Shown: one piece after another, positions 22,024-30,844 of the stretch
How the letters are laid out: every line of letters starts with the position of its first letter
Numbering within the stretch: position 1 is the first letter of the stretch
Made by a program: the position numbers and the translations under genes
Notes under the pieces: model-generated
The model's input: only the letters and a program-made list of their open reading frames with translations
The model's database searches: none
Told to the model about the DNA's origin: nothing
Assembly (NCBI RefSeq): GCF_947494555.1
Contig: NZ_CANLVF010000003.1
Span: 682,001 to 746,000, forward strand
Reading direction: 5' to 3'
Source: an uncultured Roseibium sp.
GTDB taxonomy: Bacteria; Pseudomonadota; Alphaproteobacteria; Rhizobiales; Stappiaceae
Length of the DNA: 64,000 nucleotides

Positions 22024-22884
22024 ATGAAACCCGCGAAATTCGACTATAGTCGGCCTGAAGACCTGCCCACGGTGTTGGCACTCCTGGCGGAAAAAGGAGA
22101 CGCACGTATACTAGCCGGAGGGCAAAGCCTTGTGCCCATGATGAATTATCGCATGGCTCAGCCATCGCACCTCATCGACATCAACCGCGTGCCCGACATC
22201 GACTATATCCGCCTGGAAGGAGACATGATCGCCATTGGCGCGCTCGCTCGCCATGCGGATGTCAAAAGCGCGCCACTCGTTGCCGAGCACCTGCCCATTG
22301 TCGCCGACGCTTACGACTGGGTCGCGCATTCGGCCGTGCGCAACCGCGGCACCCTTTGCGGCAACCTGTGTCATGCCGATCCGGCATCGGAGATGCCCGC
22401 GCTAATGCAACTACTCGACGCGGTGATGATCGTCGCAAGCCAAAGCGGCCACCGCGAGGTGCCCGCAACTGCCTTCTTTACCGGCATCTATGAAACTGCG
22501 TTGCAACCTGGCGAGATGCTGTCAGAGGTGCGCATTCCCGTGCCAGCGACAGGCACTGGCTGGGGCTTTGAGGAAGTCTCCATGCGCAAGGGTGACTTTG
22601 CCTGGACCGCCTGCGCGGCGACGTTGCGACTAGAGGCAGGGCGGATAGCCGGCGCACATGTCGCTGCCGCCGGGATCGGCGAGCGCTCACTACGCTTGAC
22701 ACAGGCGGAAGCTGCCTTGAACGGGCAAGCGCCCTCGGGCGATCTGTTCGCGGCGGTCGCCGCAGACGCCGCGTCCGCAATAAACCCCGCCGACACCATT
22801 GGTGCCAGCGCCGATTATCGCCGCGACTTGGTGCGCGCACTGATACCGCGCGTTCTTGGCGCAGCGGTTACACGCGCCAGATAA
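22024..22884 (+). CDS. Molybdenum hydroxylase FAD-binding (medium) subunit
   Basis: The 286-residue CoxM/CutM-type subunit carries FAD and passes electrons from the iron-sulfur subunit to an acceptor. The FAD-binding motifs AGGQSLVPMM (about 36-45) and SAVRNRGTLCGNLCHADPAS (about 100-119) are clear, and the CO_deh_flav_C domain follows. It forms a heterotrimer with the next two gene products. The gaps on either side are 22 and 14 nt. Confidence 0.95.
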   Translation: MKPAKFDYSRPEDLPTVLALLAEKGDARILAGGQSLVPMMNYRMAQPSHLIDINRVPDIDYIRLEGDMIAIGALARHADVKSAPLVAEHLPIVADAYDWVAHSAVRNRGTLCGNLCHADPASEMPALMQLLDAVMIVASQSGHREVPATAFFTGIYETALQPGEMLSEVRIPVPATGTGWGFEEVSMRKGDFAWTACAATLRLEAGRIAGAHVAAAGIGERSLRLTQAEAALNGQAPSGDLFAAVAADAASAINPADTIGASADYRRDLVRALIPRVLGAAVTRAR

Positions 22885-22898
22885 AAGGGGAGGAAAAC

Positions 22899-23387
22899 AT
22901 GGATAAAATCGCGATTTCGCTGACTGTGAATGGGCGCGTGAGGCAGGCCTTGGTCCCGTCACGGATGCTGCTGTCGGACTTCATCCGACATGAGTTGGCA
23001 TTGCCGGGAACCCATGTGGGTTGCGAGCACGGGGTCTGCGGCGCTTGCAATCTGCTGGTCGACGGCAAGGCTGTCCGCTCCTGCCTAATGTTCGCGGTGC
23101 AGTTGGATGGCTCGGCTATTACCACGGTCGAGGGCTTTGGTCAGGACGATCTCCACCCGATCCAGCACGCCTTTTGGGAAGAGCACGGCCTGCAATGCGG
23201 CTTCTGTACACCGGGCATGCTGGCCGCGGCGAAGGAGCTGCTCGACCACAACCCCGACCCGACGGACGAAGAAATCCGCGAAGCCATCGCCGGTAATCTT
23301 TGCCGCTGCACCGGCTACCAATACATCATCAACGCCATCCGTTCCGCCGCCGCCAAGCTGCGCACGACCGAAACAGAAGCGGCATGA
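22899..23387 (+). CDS. Molybdenum hydroxylase [2Fe-2S] (small) subunit
   Basis: A 162-residue CoxS-type protein with two iron-sulfur clusters. The plant-ferredoxin-like motif [15 protein letters not shown] (about 45-59) binds the first cluster, and CGFCTPGM with CRCTGY (about 105-145) bind the second, next to the molybdenum cofactor. It transfers electrons from the molybdopterin subunit to the FAD subunit. Confidence 0.96.
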   Translation: MDKIAISLTVNGRVRQALVPSRMLLSDFIRHELALPGTHVGCEHGVCGACNLLVDGKAVRSCLMFAVQLDGSAITTVEGFGQDDLHPIQHAFWEEHGLQCGFCTPGMLAAAKELLDHNPDPTDEEIREAIAGNLCRCTGYQYIINAIRSAAAKLRTTETEAA

Positions 23388-23398
23388 GGGAGAGACCC

Positions 23399-25882
23399 GT
23401 GGCATCCCATCTCGATAACAACGTCATTCCGCCCAGCCGCCAGCGTGAGCTGCCCCGCCAGGGCCTGACCTGGATCGGCCAGAGCATGAAGCGCGTGGAA
23501 GACCCCCGCATTCTTTCCGGTAAGGGCGGCTATATTGACGACATCGTCGTACCCGGAATGGCTCATGCGGCCATGGTCAGCAGCCCACATGCCCATGCGC
23601 GTATCGTCAGCATTGATACGTCCAAGGCCAAGGCATTGCCGGGCGTAATCGGGGTCTATACCGGCGAGGACCTCGCCACCGTCGTCGACCCATGCCCAAG
23701 CTTTGCTTCCCCACCGGTACCGCAGCACGCCATGGTGATAAACAAGGTCCGCCATGTAGGTGAAGTGGTTGCTGCCGTCGTCGCCGAGGACCGGTACATT
23801 GCCGAGGATGCGGCGGAGCTTGTCGAAGTAAACTACGACGTGCTGCCGGCCAATGTCGACATCGAAGCTTCGCTGGAGGCAACCGGCGACGCGGTCATCC
23901 ATCCGGACGATCGAGAGAGTAACTGCGCACTCGATGAAAGCTTCAAATTCGGTCCCGTCGACGAGGATTTCGCCTGTGCCGACCGCATCATCAAGCGTCG
24001 CCTGCGCTGGAACCGCTCCTCAGCGCAGGCCATAGAGACGTGCGGCGTGGTTGCGAATTATGATGCTTTCAAGGGCGGTTACTCGATCCATGCCAACACG
24101 AACTTCTACAACTTCATCCCATTCGTGATCGGCGGGTCGCTGCGGGTCAGTCCGGGCGAGCTGAGGATTATCCCCGTACTCGCCGGCGGCAGCTTCGGCT
24201 CCAAGGTATTTATCCACAAAATCATCATTTTGACGGCGGGCCTCGCCCGGCTCGCAGGCGTTCCGGTGAAATACATCGAGGATCGCCTGGAGCATTTCAC
24301 CAATTGCGACAGCCACGGCTCGGATCGGCTATACGACGCCGAACTTGCAGTGATGAATGATGGCACTTTCAAATCCATGCGCTTCACGGTGCTGGATGAT
24401 TACGGCGCCTATCTCCAGTTCGGCGTCGGCACCCACGGTAACGCCATGGCACAAGTAACCGGCCCTTATCAGATACCAAGTTTCGGGATGCGGGTCATCG
24501 CAGTGCTTACCAACAAGTGCCAGCAAGGCCCTTATCGCGGCTTCGGCTCCGAGGTTACCAACTGGGTGATGGAGCGCCTGGTCGACGCTGCCGCCGCAGA
24601 GCTTCAGCGCGATGGAGTGGAGTTGCGCGAACAAAATATGATACAGCCCGATCAGTTCCCATACATGATCTCGACCGGCAACATCTATGACAGCGGCAAC
24701 TTCCAGGCCGTACTGAGCGAGGCTAAGCAACTGTTCGACTACGATGCCTGGCGCACGAAGGCCGCTGAAATGCGGGCGCAAGGCCGTTGCGTGGGAATTG
24801 GACTTGCCACCTGTATGGAGCGCAGTGTCTATGGGCCGACAGAGTGGTGGTCGCTCAACAACAAGGAAACGCCTGGCTTCACACTGACCTCAACGCCGGA
24901 GGGCATCAGCGCGCGGATCGACCCATCAGGCAAGCTGTTTGTCACGCTGAACTCGCCGATGGTCGGCAACTCCCCCGAGACCGTGGTAACGCAGGTTCTG
25001 GCCGAACGGTTGACCATCGCACCGGAAGACGTGGTGATCAATTACGCCGACAGCCAGTCGGGCTTTAACGGCGTAGGCCCACAGGGTAGCCGCTTCACCG
25101 CCATGATCGCCGGGGCCTGCGTCAGCGCCTCGATCAAGCTGGAGGAGCGTCTGCTGCGCTTTGGCGCGAGTATGCTGCAACGCAGGCCAGAGGATCTGGA
25201 ATTGCGCAACGGCGCAGTCGGCGTCAAGGGTGTGGCGGATCAGGAGAAGTCCTTTGCTGAGATAGCGTTGACGTCTAGCTTCTTCCGCTTGAGTTTCCCT
25301 GATGAGGAGGCGTTCGACAGTGGCCTCGAAACCACCGCCGTCTATGATCACCCGGTCTCCGCTGATCCCGATCCCGACCGGAAACACCTGGGCATCTTCT
25401 ACCCAATCGTAGGCCATATCTGTCATGTCGTTGCCGTCGAGGTCGATCCGGGCACAGGAAAAGTTGAGATCCTCGATTATGCCGCGGTCCACGACAACGG
25501 CACGATCGTGAACCCCCGTACCCTCGGTGGGCAGGTTTGGGGCGGTACAGCCAACGGGATCGGCTCAACGCTGTTCGAGCAGTTTGTCTATGATGGCGAT
25601 GGACAGTTCACAAACCCCAACTTTGCCGAGTTCGCCATGCCAACGGCTAACGAGATGCCACGCAACTTCAAGCTGGGTCACATTGAGACACCCTCCCCTT
25701 TTACCGAATATGGCATCAAGGGTGGCGGGGAAGGCGGTCGGTTGGGTGCACCTTCTGCATTGACGACGGCCATCGAGGACGCTTTGTCTTCTTTCGGGGT
25801 TAAAATCAGCACGCTACCGGTAACACCGCCGATCTTGCGTGGTTTGATCCGTGAGCGCGAACAGGCCGTCGCGGCGGAGTAG
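23399..25882 (+). CDS. Molybdenum hydroxylase molybdopterin-binding (large) subunit
   Basis: The catalytic subunit of a xanthine dehydrogenase-family enzyme, 827 residues from the GTG at 23399, which follows GGGAG by 6 nt; an ATG at 23384 overlapping the previous stop is an alternative. RVEDPRILSGKGGYIDD opens the protein, AGGSFGSKVF and QGPYRGFGSE line the cofactor, and KGGGEGGRLGAPSAL near the C-terminus holds the glutamate that activates water. The loop reads YRGFGS, not the AYRCSFR of form I CO dehydrogenase, so it is a hydroxylase or aldehyde oxidase of unknown substrate. Maturation factors for the cofactor are not in the window. Confidence 0.95.
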   Translation: MASHLDNNVIPPSRQRELPRQGLTWIGQSMKRVEDPRILSGKGGYIDDIVVPGMAHAAMVSSPHAHARIVSIDTSKAKALPGVIGVYTGEDLATVVDPCPSFASPPVPQHAMVINKVRHVGEVVAAVVAEDRYIAEDAAELVEVNYDVLPANVDIEASLEATGDAVIHPDDRESNCALDESFKFGPVDEDFACADRIIKRRLRWNRSSAQAIETCGVVANYDAFKGGYSIHANTNFYNFIPFVIGGSLRVSPGELRIIPVLAGGSFGSKVFIHKIIILTAGLARLAGVPVKYIEDRLEHFTNCDSHGSDRLYDAELAVMNDGTFKSMRFTVLDDYGAYLQFGVGTHGNAMAQVTGPYQIPSFGMRVIAVLTNKCQQGPYRGFGSEVTNWVMERLVDAAAAELQRDGVELREQNMIQPDQFPYMISTGNIYDSGNFQAVLSEAKQLFDYDAWRTKAAEMRAQGRCVGIGLATCMERSVYGPTEWWSLNNKETPGFTLTSTPEGISARIDPSGKLFVTLNSPMVGNSPETVVTQVLAERLTIAPEDVVINYADSQSGFNGVGPQGSRFTAMIAGACVSASIKLEERLLRFGASMLQRRPEDLELRNGAVGVKGVADQEKSFAEIALTSSFFRLSFPDEEAFDSGLETTAVYDHPVSADPDPDRKHLGIFYPIVGHICHVVAVEVDPGTGKVEILDYAAVHDNGTIVNPRTLGGQVWGGTANGIGSTLFEQFVYDGDGQFTNPNFAEFAMPTANEMPRNFKLGHIETPSPFTEYGIKGGGEGGRLGAPSALTTAIEDALSSFGVKISTLPVTPPILRGLIREREQAVAAE

Positions 25883-25890
25883 GAGCAGAT

Positions 25891-26817
25891 ATGGCTGACC
25901 GCCAACCTGTCATCATCACCTGCGCACTGACGGGCGCAATTCATACCCCTTCGATGTCGCCGTATCTGCCGGTGACATCGGACGCGATCGTGGCACAGGC
26001 TGTTGAGGCAGCCGCCGCAGGGGCCGCGATCCTGCATCTCCACGCCAGGGATGGTTCGACCGGACGACCCGATCAGGGCGTGGAGGCTTTCCGGCGCATT
26101 GTTGAACCTATCGCAGCGCAAACCGACGCGGTCCTGAACCTCACCACGGGTGGTAGCCCCTACATGACCGTCGAGGAACGGGTGAAGCCGGCACAGATGC
26201 TTGCACCCCAGCTTGCATCGCTTAACATGGGTTCGATGAATATCGGGCTTTTCCCCATGCTAAAGCGCCATCCGCAGATGGCAGGGTGGGAGCGGGAGCA
26301 TCTCGAGAACTCACGGGAGCTGATCTTCCGCAACACGTTCAAGGACATCGCCTACGTGCTTGATGCATGCAGCGCAAACGGCACCCGGTTCGAGTTCGAA
26401 TGCTACGACACGTCTCACCTCTACACACTCGCGTACTTTGTTGATATCGGGGCGATCGAGCCGCCTTTCTTCGTTCAGACAGTCTTTGGCCTTCTTGGCG
26501 GCATTGGCGCGCATCCCGACGACATCGCCCATATGCGCAGAACGGCGTTGCGTCTATTTGGTGACGATCTTGTGTGGTCTGCGCTCGGCGCCGGGGCGCA
26601 TCAGATGCGGGTCGCTGCGACGGTCGCCGCCTCAGGAGGGCATGTGCGGGTGGGTCTTGAGGATTCTCTGTGGGCAGGGCCCGGCCAACTAGCAATCTCA
26701 AACGCTGAGCAAGTAGAGGCCGCAAAGTTCATGCTGGACGGTCTGGGCTTGCGCCCGGCGACGCCAGCCGAGGCGCAGCGCATCCTCAGTCTCACGCCGA
26801 TTAGGGTTACCGCATGA
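25891..26817 (+). CDS. BKACE family beta-keto acid cleavage enzyme (DUF849)
   Basis: BKACE enzymes condense a beta-keto acid with acetyl-CoA and release acetoacetate plus a new CoA ester; the founding member is 3-keto-5-aminohexanoate cleavage enzyme (Kce). The 308-residue protein is full length, with metal-binding His-x-His in HLHARD (H49 and H51) and the conserved glutamate in VGLEDSLW near residue 226. Residues that set substrate specificity cannot be interpreted by eye. It starts 8 nt after the large hydroxylase subunit and overlaps the next gene by 4 nt. Confidence 0.93.
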   Translation: MADRQPVIITCALTGAIHTPSMSPYLPVTSDAIVAQAVEAAAAGAAILHLHARDGSTGRPDQGVEAFRRIVEPIAAQTDAVLNLTTGGSPYMTVEERVKPAQMLAPQLASLNMGSMNIGLFPMLKRHPQMAGWEREHLENSRELIFRNTFKDIAYVLDACSANGTRFEFECYDTSHLYTLAYFVDIGAIEPPFFVQTVFGLLGGIGAHPDDIAHMRRTALRLFGDDLVWSALGAGAHQMRVAATVAASGGHVRVGLEDSLWAGPGQLAISNAEQVEAAKFMLDGLGLRPATPAEAQRILSLTPIRVTA

Positions 26818-27554
26818 AGGAGAAGAGCACAGCGTCGTCCGTTTTTCTGCTGGAGGGTACGCCGCCTGCGCCTGCACGCAAACTGCAGGGCAAACCCGGT
26901 CGACCAAAAGGTGGACGCCCCGACGAGACCCGCGACCGGATACTGAACGCGGCGGAAAGTCTTTTCGCTGATCGTGGCTATGATGGTGCGTCGATCCGGG
27001 ATGTCGCCGCAGCTGCAGACGTGCAGATCAACGCGGTGGGCTACCATTTCGGCCCCAAGGAAGACCTCTTCGACACTGTCATCGCACGGCGGGCAGCCGT
27101 CATGGAGTCGCTTCGACTCGACGCGCTCGCAGACGCCCGTCGCGCCGCCGGAGAGGCTCCGATCCCCGTGGAAATCCTTGTTCGCGCCTATGTTCGACCC
27201 TTCATCGAAAGCGCTGACCACGGCGAACCTGGCTGGAGGAACTATGCTGCATTGATGGGACGCTTGGCTAACTCTCCACTTGGCACCGAAATCATCGCCC
27301 GTCACTACGACGATACGGCCCGCACTTACCTCTGCGAGTTTCATCGCACGCTGCCCGGGGTCGAGCTTGAGGACATCGTAGATGGTTTTTCCGCCATGGT
27401 GGCCGCAATGCTGGGTATCTGCGCGAATACAGGCCGTCGGGAGAGGCTGGCCAATGCTGACCGCGCTCGCGCAGCCAAAAAAAGCATCGACGTCCTTGTC
27501 AGTTTTCACGCGGCAGGGTTCAACGCGCTTTCTCACACCAATTGGAGAACATGA
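26814..27554 (+). CDS. TetR/AcrR family regulator
   Basis: A 246-residue repressor whose start overlaps the BKACE stop (ATGA). Residues 1-30 are a basic, Pro/Gly-rich extension (RKLQGKPGRPKGGRP); the helix-turn-helix spans about 40-90 with ILNAAESLFADRGYDGAS and VGYHFGPKEDLF. The C-terminal domain resembles that of CerR-type members. Being translationally coupled to pathway genes, it most likely controls this operon, perhaps through the palindrome at 21030-21043. Confidence 0.9.
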   Translation: MKEKSTASSVFLLEGTPPAPARKLQGKPGRPKGGRPDETRDRILNAAESLFADRGYDGASIRDVAAAADVQINAVGYHFGPKEDLFDTVIARRAAVMESLRLDALADARRAAGEAPIPVEILVRAYVRPFIESADHGEPGWRNYAALMGRLANSPLGTEIIARHYDDTARTYLCEFHRTLPGVELEDIVDGFSAMVAAMLGICANTGRRERLANADRARAAKKSIDVLVSFHAAGFNALSHTNWRT

Positions 27555-27558
27555 AGCT

Positions 27559-27960
27559 ATGGTTCAAACACTTGAGGTTGGCGCGACCCATACGCTCGAC
27601 GTTCTTGTCACAGATGCGAACACTGCAGAATATCTAGCCGAGAGCGGTGAAACGCTACCGCCTGTTTTTGCCACGCCGTTTATGATAGCCGCGATGGAGC
27701 GCGCCTGTGCCGCTCTTCTCTCTGTTGCTCTGGAAGAGGGCGACGTTTCGGTCGGCGCCAAGATCGACGTATCACACGTGGCGCCATCCCCGGTTGGCGT
27801 CGAGATTCTGGCCACAGCGCGGTTCACTGACCGCGAAGGGCCACTTTTTTGGTTTGACGTGAGCGCGGAGGATCCTGGTGGCCTTATTGGAAAGGGCCGT
27901 ATCGCTCGCGCGATCCTCTCGATGGACAAAGTTAAGGCTCGTGCGGAGGTGCGACGATAG
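27559..27960 (+). CDS. Hot-dog thioesterase, fluoroacetyl-CoA thioesterase-like
   Basis: A 133-residue single hot-dog protein of the FlK-like family, starting 4 nt after the TetR stop. FATPFMIAAMERAC carries the conserved Thr and Glu, and DVSHVAPSPVGVEI the conserved His region of this family. FlK itself hydrolyses fluoroacetyl-CoA, but relatives act on other CoA esters; in carnitine degradation a thioesterase follows a BKACE step. By analogy, this one probably frees the acid from the CoA ester made by the neighbouring BKACE. Confidence 0.85.
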   Translation: MVQTLEVGATHTLDVLVTDANTAEYLAESGETLPPVFATPFMIAAMERACAALLSVALEEGDVSVGAKIDVSHVAPSPVGVEILATARFTDREGPLFWFDVSAEDPGGLIGKGRIARAILSMDKVKARAEVRR

Positions 27961-28164
27961 TTGATCTGAGGACGCTACGCTTTCTGAGATCGAGCGGAAT
28001 GTCGTCCTTTGGCTTGCCAATGAGGCTCGGCACGACAGGCATCACGTCAGACACATTAATTGCTCGCGCCAAAAACGACGCCGAAATGTCAACGACCGAA
28101 AAACGCCGGGGTTTGAGAAAGTTGACGCGGTGGGAGCCGCACCAGACGAATAGGGAGATTCTCG

Positions 28165-28557
28165 ATGTTGACCGCGCTTGACCATGTAAATCTACATACC
28201 GATAAGCCCGATGCCCTCGCACAATGGTACGAGAATATCCTTGGCCTTGAGCGAGGCCCGCGCCCGAACTTTTCAATTCCAGGCATTTGGCTCTATCTCA
28301 ACGACCAACCGGTCGTTCACGTGGTCAAGGTAGATCAACCTCCCGAGCGCGCCGCCGTCTCGCTGGAGCACTTCGCGTTTCGCGCCGAGGGCATGGCGGC
28401 CTTCGAGGCAACACTCAAACAGCACGACCTGCAGTTCGAACGAGTCGATCTCACCGAGATCGATGTGGACATTGTCCAATATAATTTACGCGACCCAATG
28501 GGTACACATATCCATGTCGACTTTAAACCAAGCTTGGAAGCAGAAATGGTTGAATGA
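28165..28557 (+). CDS. VOC family protein (glyoxalase/dioxygenase fold)
   Basis: A 130-residue vicinal-oxygen-chelate protein made of two beta-alpha-beta-beta-beta modules. Probable metal ligands are His7 in LDHVNLHT, the His in SLEHFAF near 72, and a Glu or His in the C-terminal GTHIHVDF. Members include glyoxalases, epimerases, dioxygenases and resistance proteins. It lies 204 nt after the thioesterase and may belong to the same pathway or be independent. Confidence 0.82.
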   Translation: MLTALDHVNLHTDKPDALAQWYENILGLERGPRPNFSIPGIWLYLNDQPVVHVVKVDQPPERAAVSLEHFAFRAEGMAAFEATLKQHDLQFERVDLTEIDVDIVQYNLRDPMGTHIHVDFKPSLEAEMVE

Positions 28558-28949
28558 TTGCGCTGAAGGAGCCTGAACGGGGCAACTCGGCTGCCCAGTG
28601 CTGTGTAAGTCTCAGTCGTTCCGGCAGCCCCCCGTGAGGTAGGTACGTCAGCCAAGAAGGCTGCGATGGAAGTAACCGCCACGTGTTGACCAGTGTCGGC
28701 TTTCAGAGAGCAAGAATGTGAGTTTGCACCAGCGGCGAAAGTCGACCTGATGCCCTACCTCGGATGCCGCTGGATCCCAATTGAGTGTCCGCTTTAATGC
28801 GTCGGTCTTCAAAAACTCAGTGTCCAAATAGGCTGCGCAAAGCTGCCGTTCAGAATACTCGCAGCGAAGGTCGGTTTGAACCGGAGAAGGGACTGCCGGG
28901 AAAAGCGCGCCTTCTCGCGGCAGAAAAGTTGACCCCAGCCAACGGAAAA
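28558..28949. other. Gene-free stretch between VOC gene and 28950 gene
   Basis: No gene is supported. Around 28697-28745 there is a divergent match to the dispersed repeat (GTGTCGGCTTTCAG-type core followed by AGCGGCGAA). Otherwise nothing is recognised. Confidence 0.4.
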
Positions 28950-29834
28950 TCAGTTCAACCCGTTCAGATAACCTGACGCAGAACCGCTTCCGGACATGGA
29001 GAAAAAGACCCTGTTGTCGCGCTCGGCGCTGTTTGCCTTCTGCCGGACCCTGTTCCTCAAGGCCTCTGCTGTAATGGAGACTCCAACTTGAAGATTTGAG
29101 TGGTGTTCGCCAAGGCTTGGATCGATCAGGCCATGCTGGTAGCGGTCGACAAGGGCTTCAGGGAGATCAACCAGCCAGAAGTTTTCGTCAGACTGGAAGG
29201 ACAGAAGGATCGTGTAGGGGTCAATCCCGTGTTCCTTGATCATCGCCTCAATCAGAACCGTGCTGTTGTCAGATGAAAGGCCTAACTCTTCGCGAACGGC
29301 CTTTGGTCCTGCAGTGTATCTGTAGGCGGGTGGCGCCCTGCGCGGCAGCCGAAAGAACAGTGGCGGCTTTTCAAGCAGGCTGGGGCAGAGTGCTCCAATT
29401 TTTTCGATGAAGACTTTTCCGACACCGAAATCGTCGCCTTGAAAGGCAATCATGTGTTCAACCGATTTGTAGGCAATCTGTTCGTGCCCGGCGAATTCGG
29501 CGGAAGTCGCATCACCGATCCAAACATCGTTCTGGTAATCGACATCCAAAAGCGTGAATTCACATCCGGTGATCCCGATGCTGAAATTCCACTGGTGCTC
29601 AAAGAGACGATCCGCGTCTCCCGGATTGCACATCAGGATCTTGATCCCAATGACGCCAAACGGCGCTTCGCGTGAGATCATCTTTTGAACGGCGCCGTCC
29701 TGAATATCAAAGACCGTGGAGGTGTTCCACAAGTCGATGAGATGAGACTGGAACTCTGCGCCTATCGCATCAATCAGTCTTTCAACGCGGCCCTTACTTG
29801 GTGACACATCAGTCTCCGGTCTCTGTTTGGTCAC
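28950..29834 (-). CDS. Unknown protein, 294 residues
   Basis: I do not recognise the family. The protein is soluble, without signal peptide or membrane segments. It has a high content of Asp, Glu and aromatic residues, a motif-like stretch PPAYRYTAGPKAVREELGL near 168-186, and a Ser/Gly-rich C-terminal tail (MSGSGSASGYLNG). It stands alone, convergent with the VOC gene across a long gap, with unrelated genes on the other side. Composition and frame use look like a true coding sequence. Confidence 0.6.
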   Translation of the reverse strand: MTKQRPETDVSPSKGRVERLIDAIGAEFQSHLIDLWNTSTVFDIQDGAVQKMISREAPFGVIGIKILMCNPGDADRLFEHQWNFSIGITGCEFTLLDVDYQNDVWIGDATSAEFAGHEQIAYKSVEHMIAFQGDDFGVGKVFIEKIGALCPSLLEKPPLFFRLPRRAPPAYRYTAGPKAVREELGLSSDNSTVLIEAMIKEHGIDPYTILLSFQSDENFWLVDLPEALVDRYQHGLIDPSLGEHHSNLQVGVSITAEALRNRVRQKANSAERDNRVFFSMSGSGSASGYLNGLN

Positions 29835-30198
29835 TCAGTCTTTCAGATCAATATATGTCATCCTCGCATTGTCAGTAACTCCCTGCCTTTGAAAAAAACA
29901 CATCTGGAAAAGCGACCCTGAAGAGGTTTGGAAAAGTCCGGCACATAAGACCTCCATCCAACCCACAATGAACGGCTATTCCGCGCCCGACTTGTGAATT
30001 CAATCCGTCTTCGGTGAATGACGGCTTTCGGGAGCAAAGGCAAAACCGGCACACGTCCGATATGCGGGCGCATTGCGGCCGTCGGCACCATTCGCAGCGA
30101 ATGTCAGTTTCGAGTGCGGAGTTACAAATGCCGGGCGCTGCGCTGATGTTGGTTTTGTTGGTTGGCAGCATGCCCAGTCCGGGTGCACTAATACATCT
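29835..30198. other. Gene-free stretch with a dispersed repeat copy
   Basis: No gene is supported upstream of the GNAT start at 30199. 29993-30057 holds a copy of the dispersed intergenic repeat described separately. Confidence 0.45.
29993..30057 (+). repeat. Dispersed intergenic repeat, copy 1
   Basis: The segment TGTGAATT-N-CGTCT-N-TGAATG followed by GGCTTTCGGG and a GGC-ACACG ending aligns with 37099-37160 at roughly two thirds identity by hand. Confidence 0.5.
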
Positions 30199-30672
30199 AT
30201 GGCAATCACTATTGAACACCAGACAGCCGCAGACTCAGAGGGTCTTTTTCTGGCGCTACAGGATGAGCGGATTTACGAATTTCTCGACGAGGTCCCTCCA
30301 GACTCCATCGATGCGGTTCGCGCAGTCATCGAAAGGCGTCTGAAAGGCGCACCACGTTCCAGCGGCGAAACATGGTTGAACTGGACAGTGTTTGAGGATG
30401 ACGTTGTCGTCGGCTATACGCAGGCGACCTTAAGCAAGGCTGGCACGGCAAGCCTTGCCTACGTTCTGTCGCCAAACGTATGGGGACGCTCGGTTGCATA
30501 CACTGCTTGCGTTTTGACGATAGCAGAGCTTAAGGCGACTGGATCAATCACCGCGTTAACAGCCGACACGAAAATAAAAAATGTGCGTTCACAAGCGCTT
30601 TTGGAAAGGCTTGGCTTCAACCGCAACTATGCAGATGAGCATAACGTATTTTATAAGCGGATATTGGCCTGA
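30199..30672 (+). CDS. GNAT family N-acetyltransferase
   Basis: A 157-residue acetyltransferase of the Acetyltransf_3/RimJ-like type. The start at 30199 (MAITIEHQTAAD) fits the family; upstream codons are not family-like. The acetyl-CoA-binding region is near LSPNVWGRSVAYTACVLTI, and NVRSQALLERLGF at about 135 is the conserved C-terminal motif. The acceptor is unknown. Confidence 0.8.
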   Translation: MAITIEHQTAADSEGLFLALQDERIYEFLDEVPPDSIDAVRAVIERRLKGAPRSSGETWLNWTVFEDDVVVGYTQATLSKAGTASLAYVLSPNVWGRSVAYTACVLTIAELKATGSITALTADTKIKNVRSQALLERLGFNRNYADEHNVFYKRILA

Positions 30673-30844
30673 CAGCGTTGGCCGACCGTTTCGTCCCGCG
30701 TTTCGGAAGTTCCTGGTGCCCGGCCTGAGAAATGGGGCGAAATACCGGCGTCGGCCACGCGCAACCGGAAAGTGCTGAAAAGAGAATGTTCCAATTGAGG
30801 AATGTCGGGCAAATTCAGGGAGTTTTCAGTTTGGAAAGGTCAAG

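Noticed and set aside
22024..25882. Aerobic carbon monoxide dehydrogenase (coxMSL)
   Set aside because: Subunit order and cofactors fit, but the large-subunit loop is PYRGFGS instead of the AYRCSFR of true CO dehydrogenase, and no coxDEF genes are nearby.
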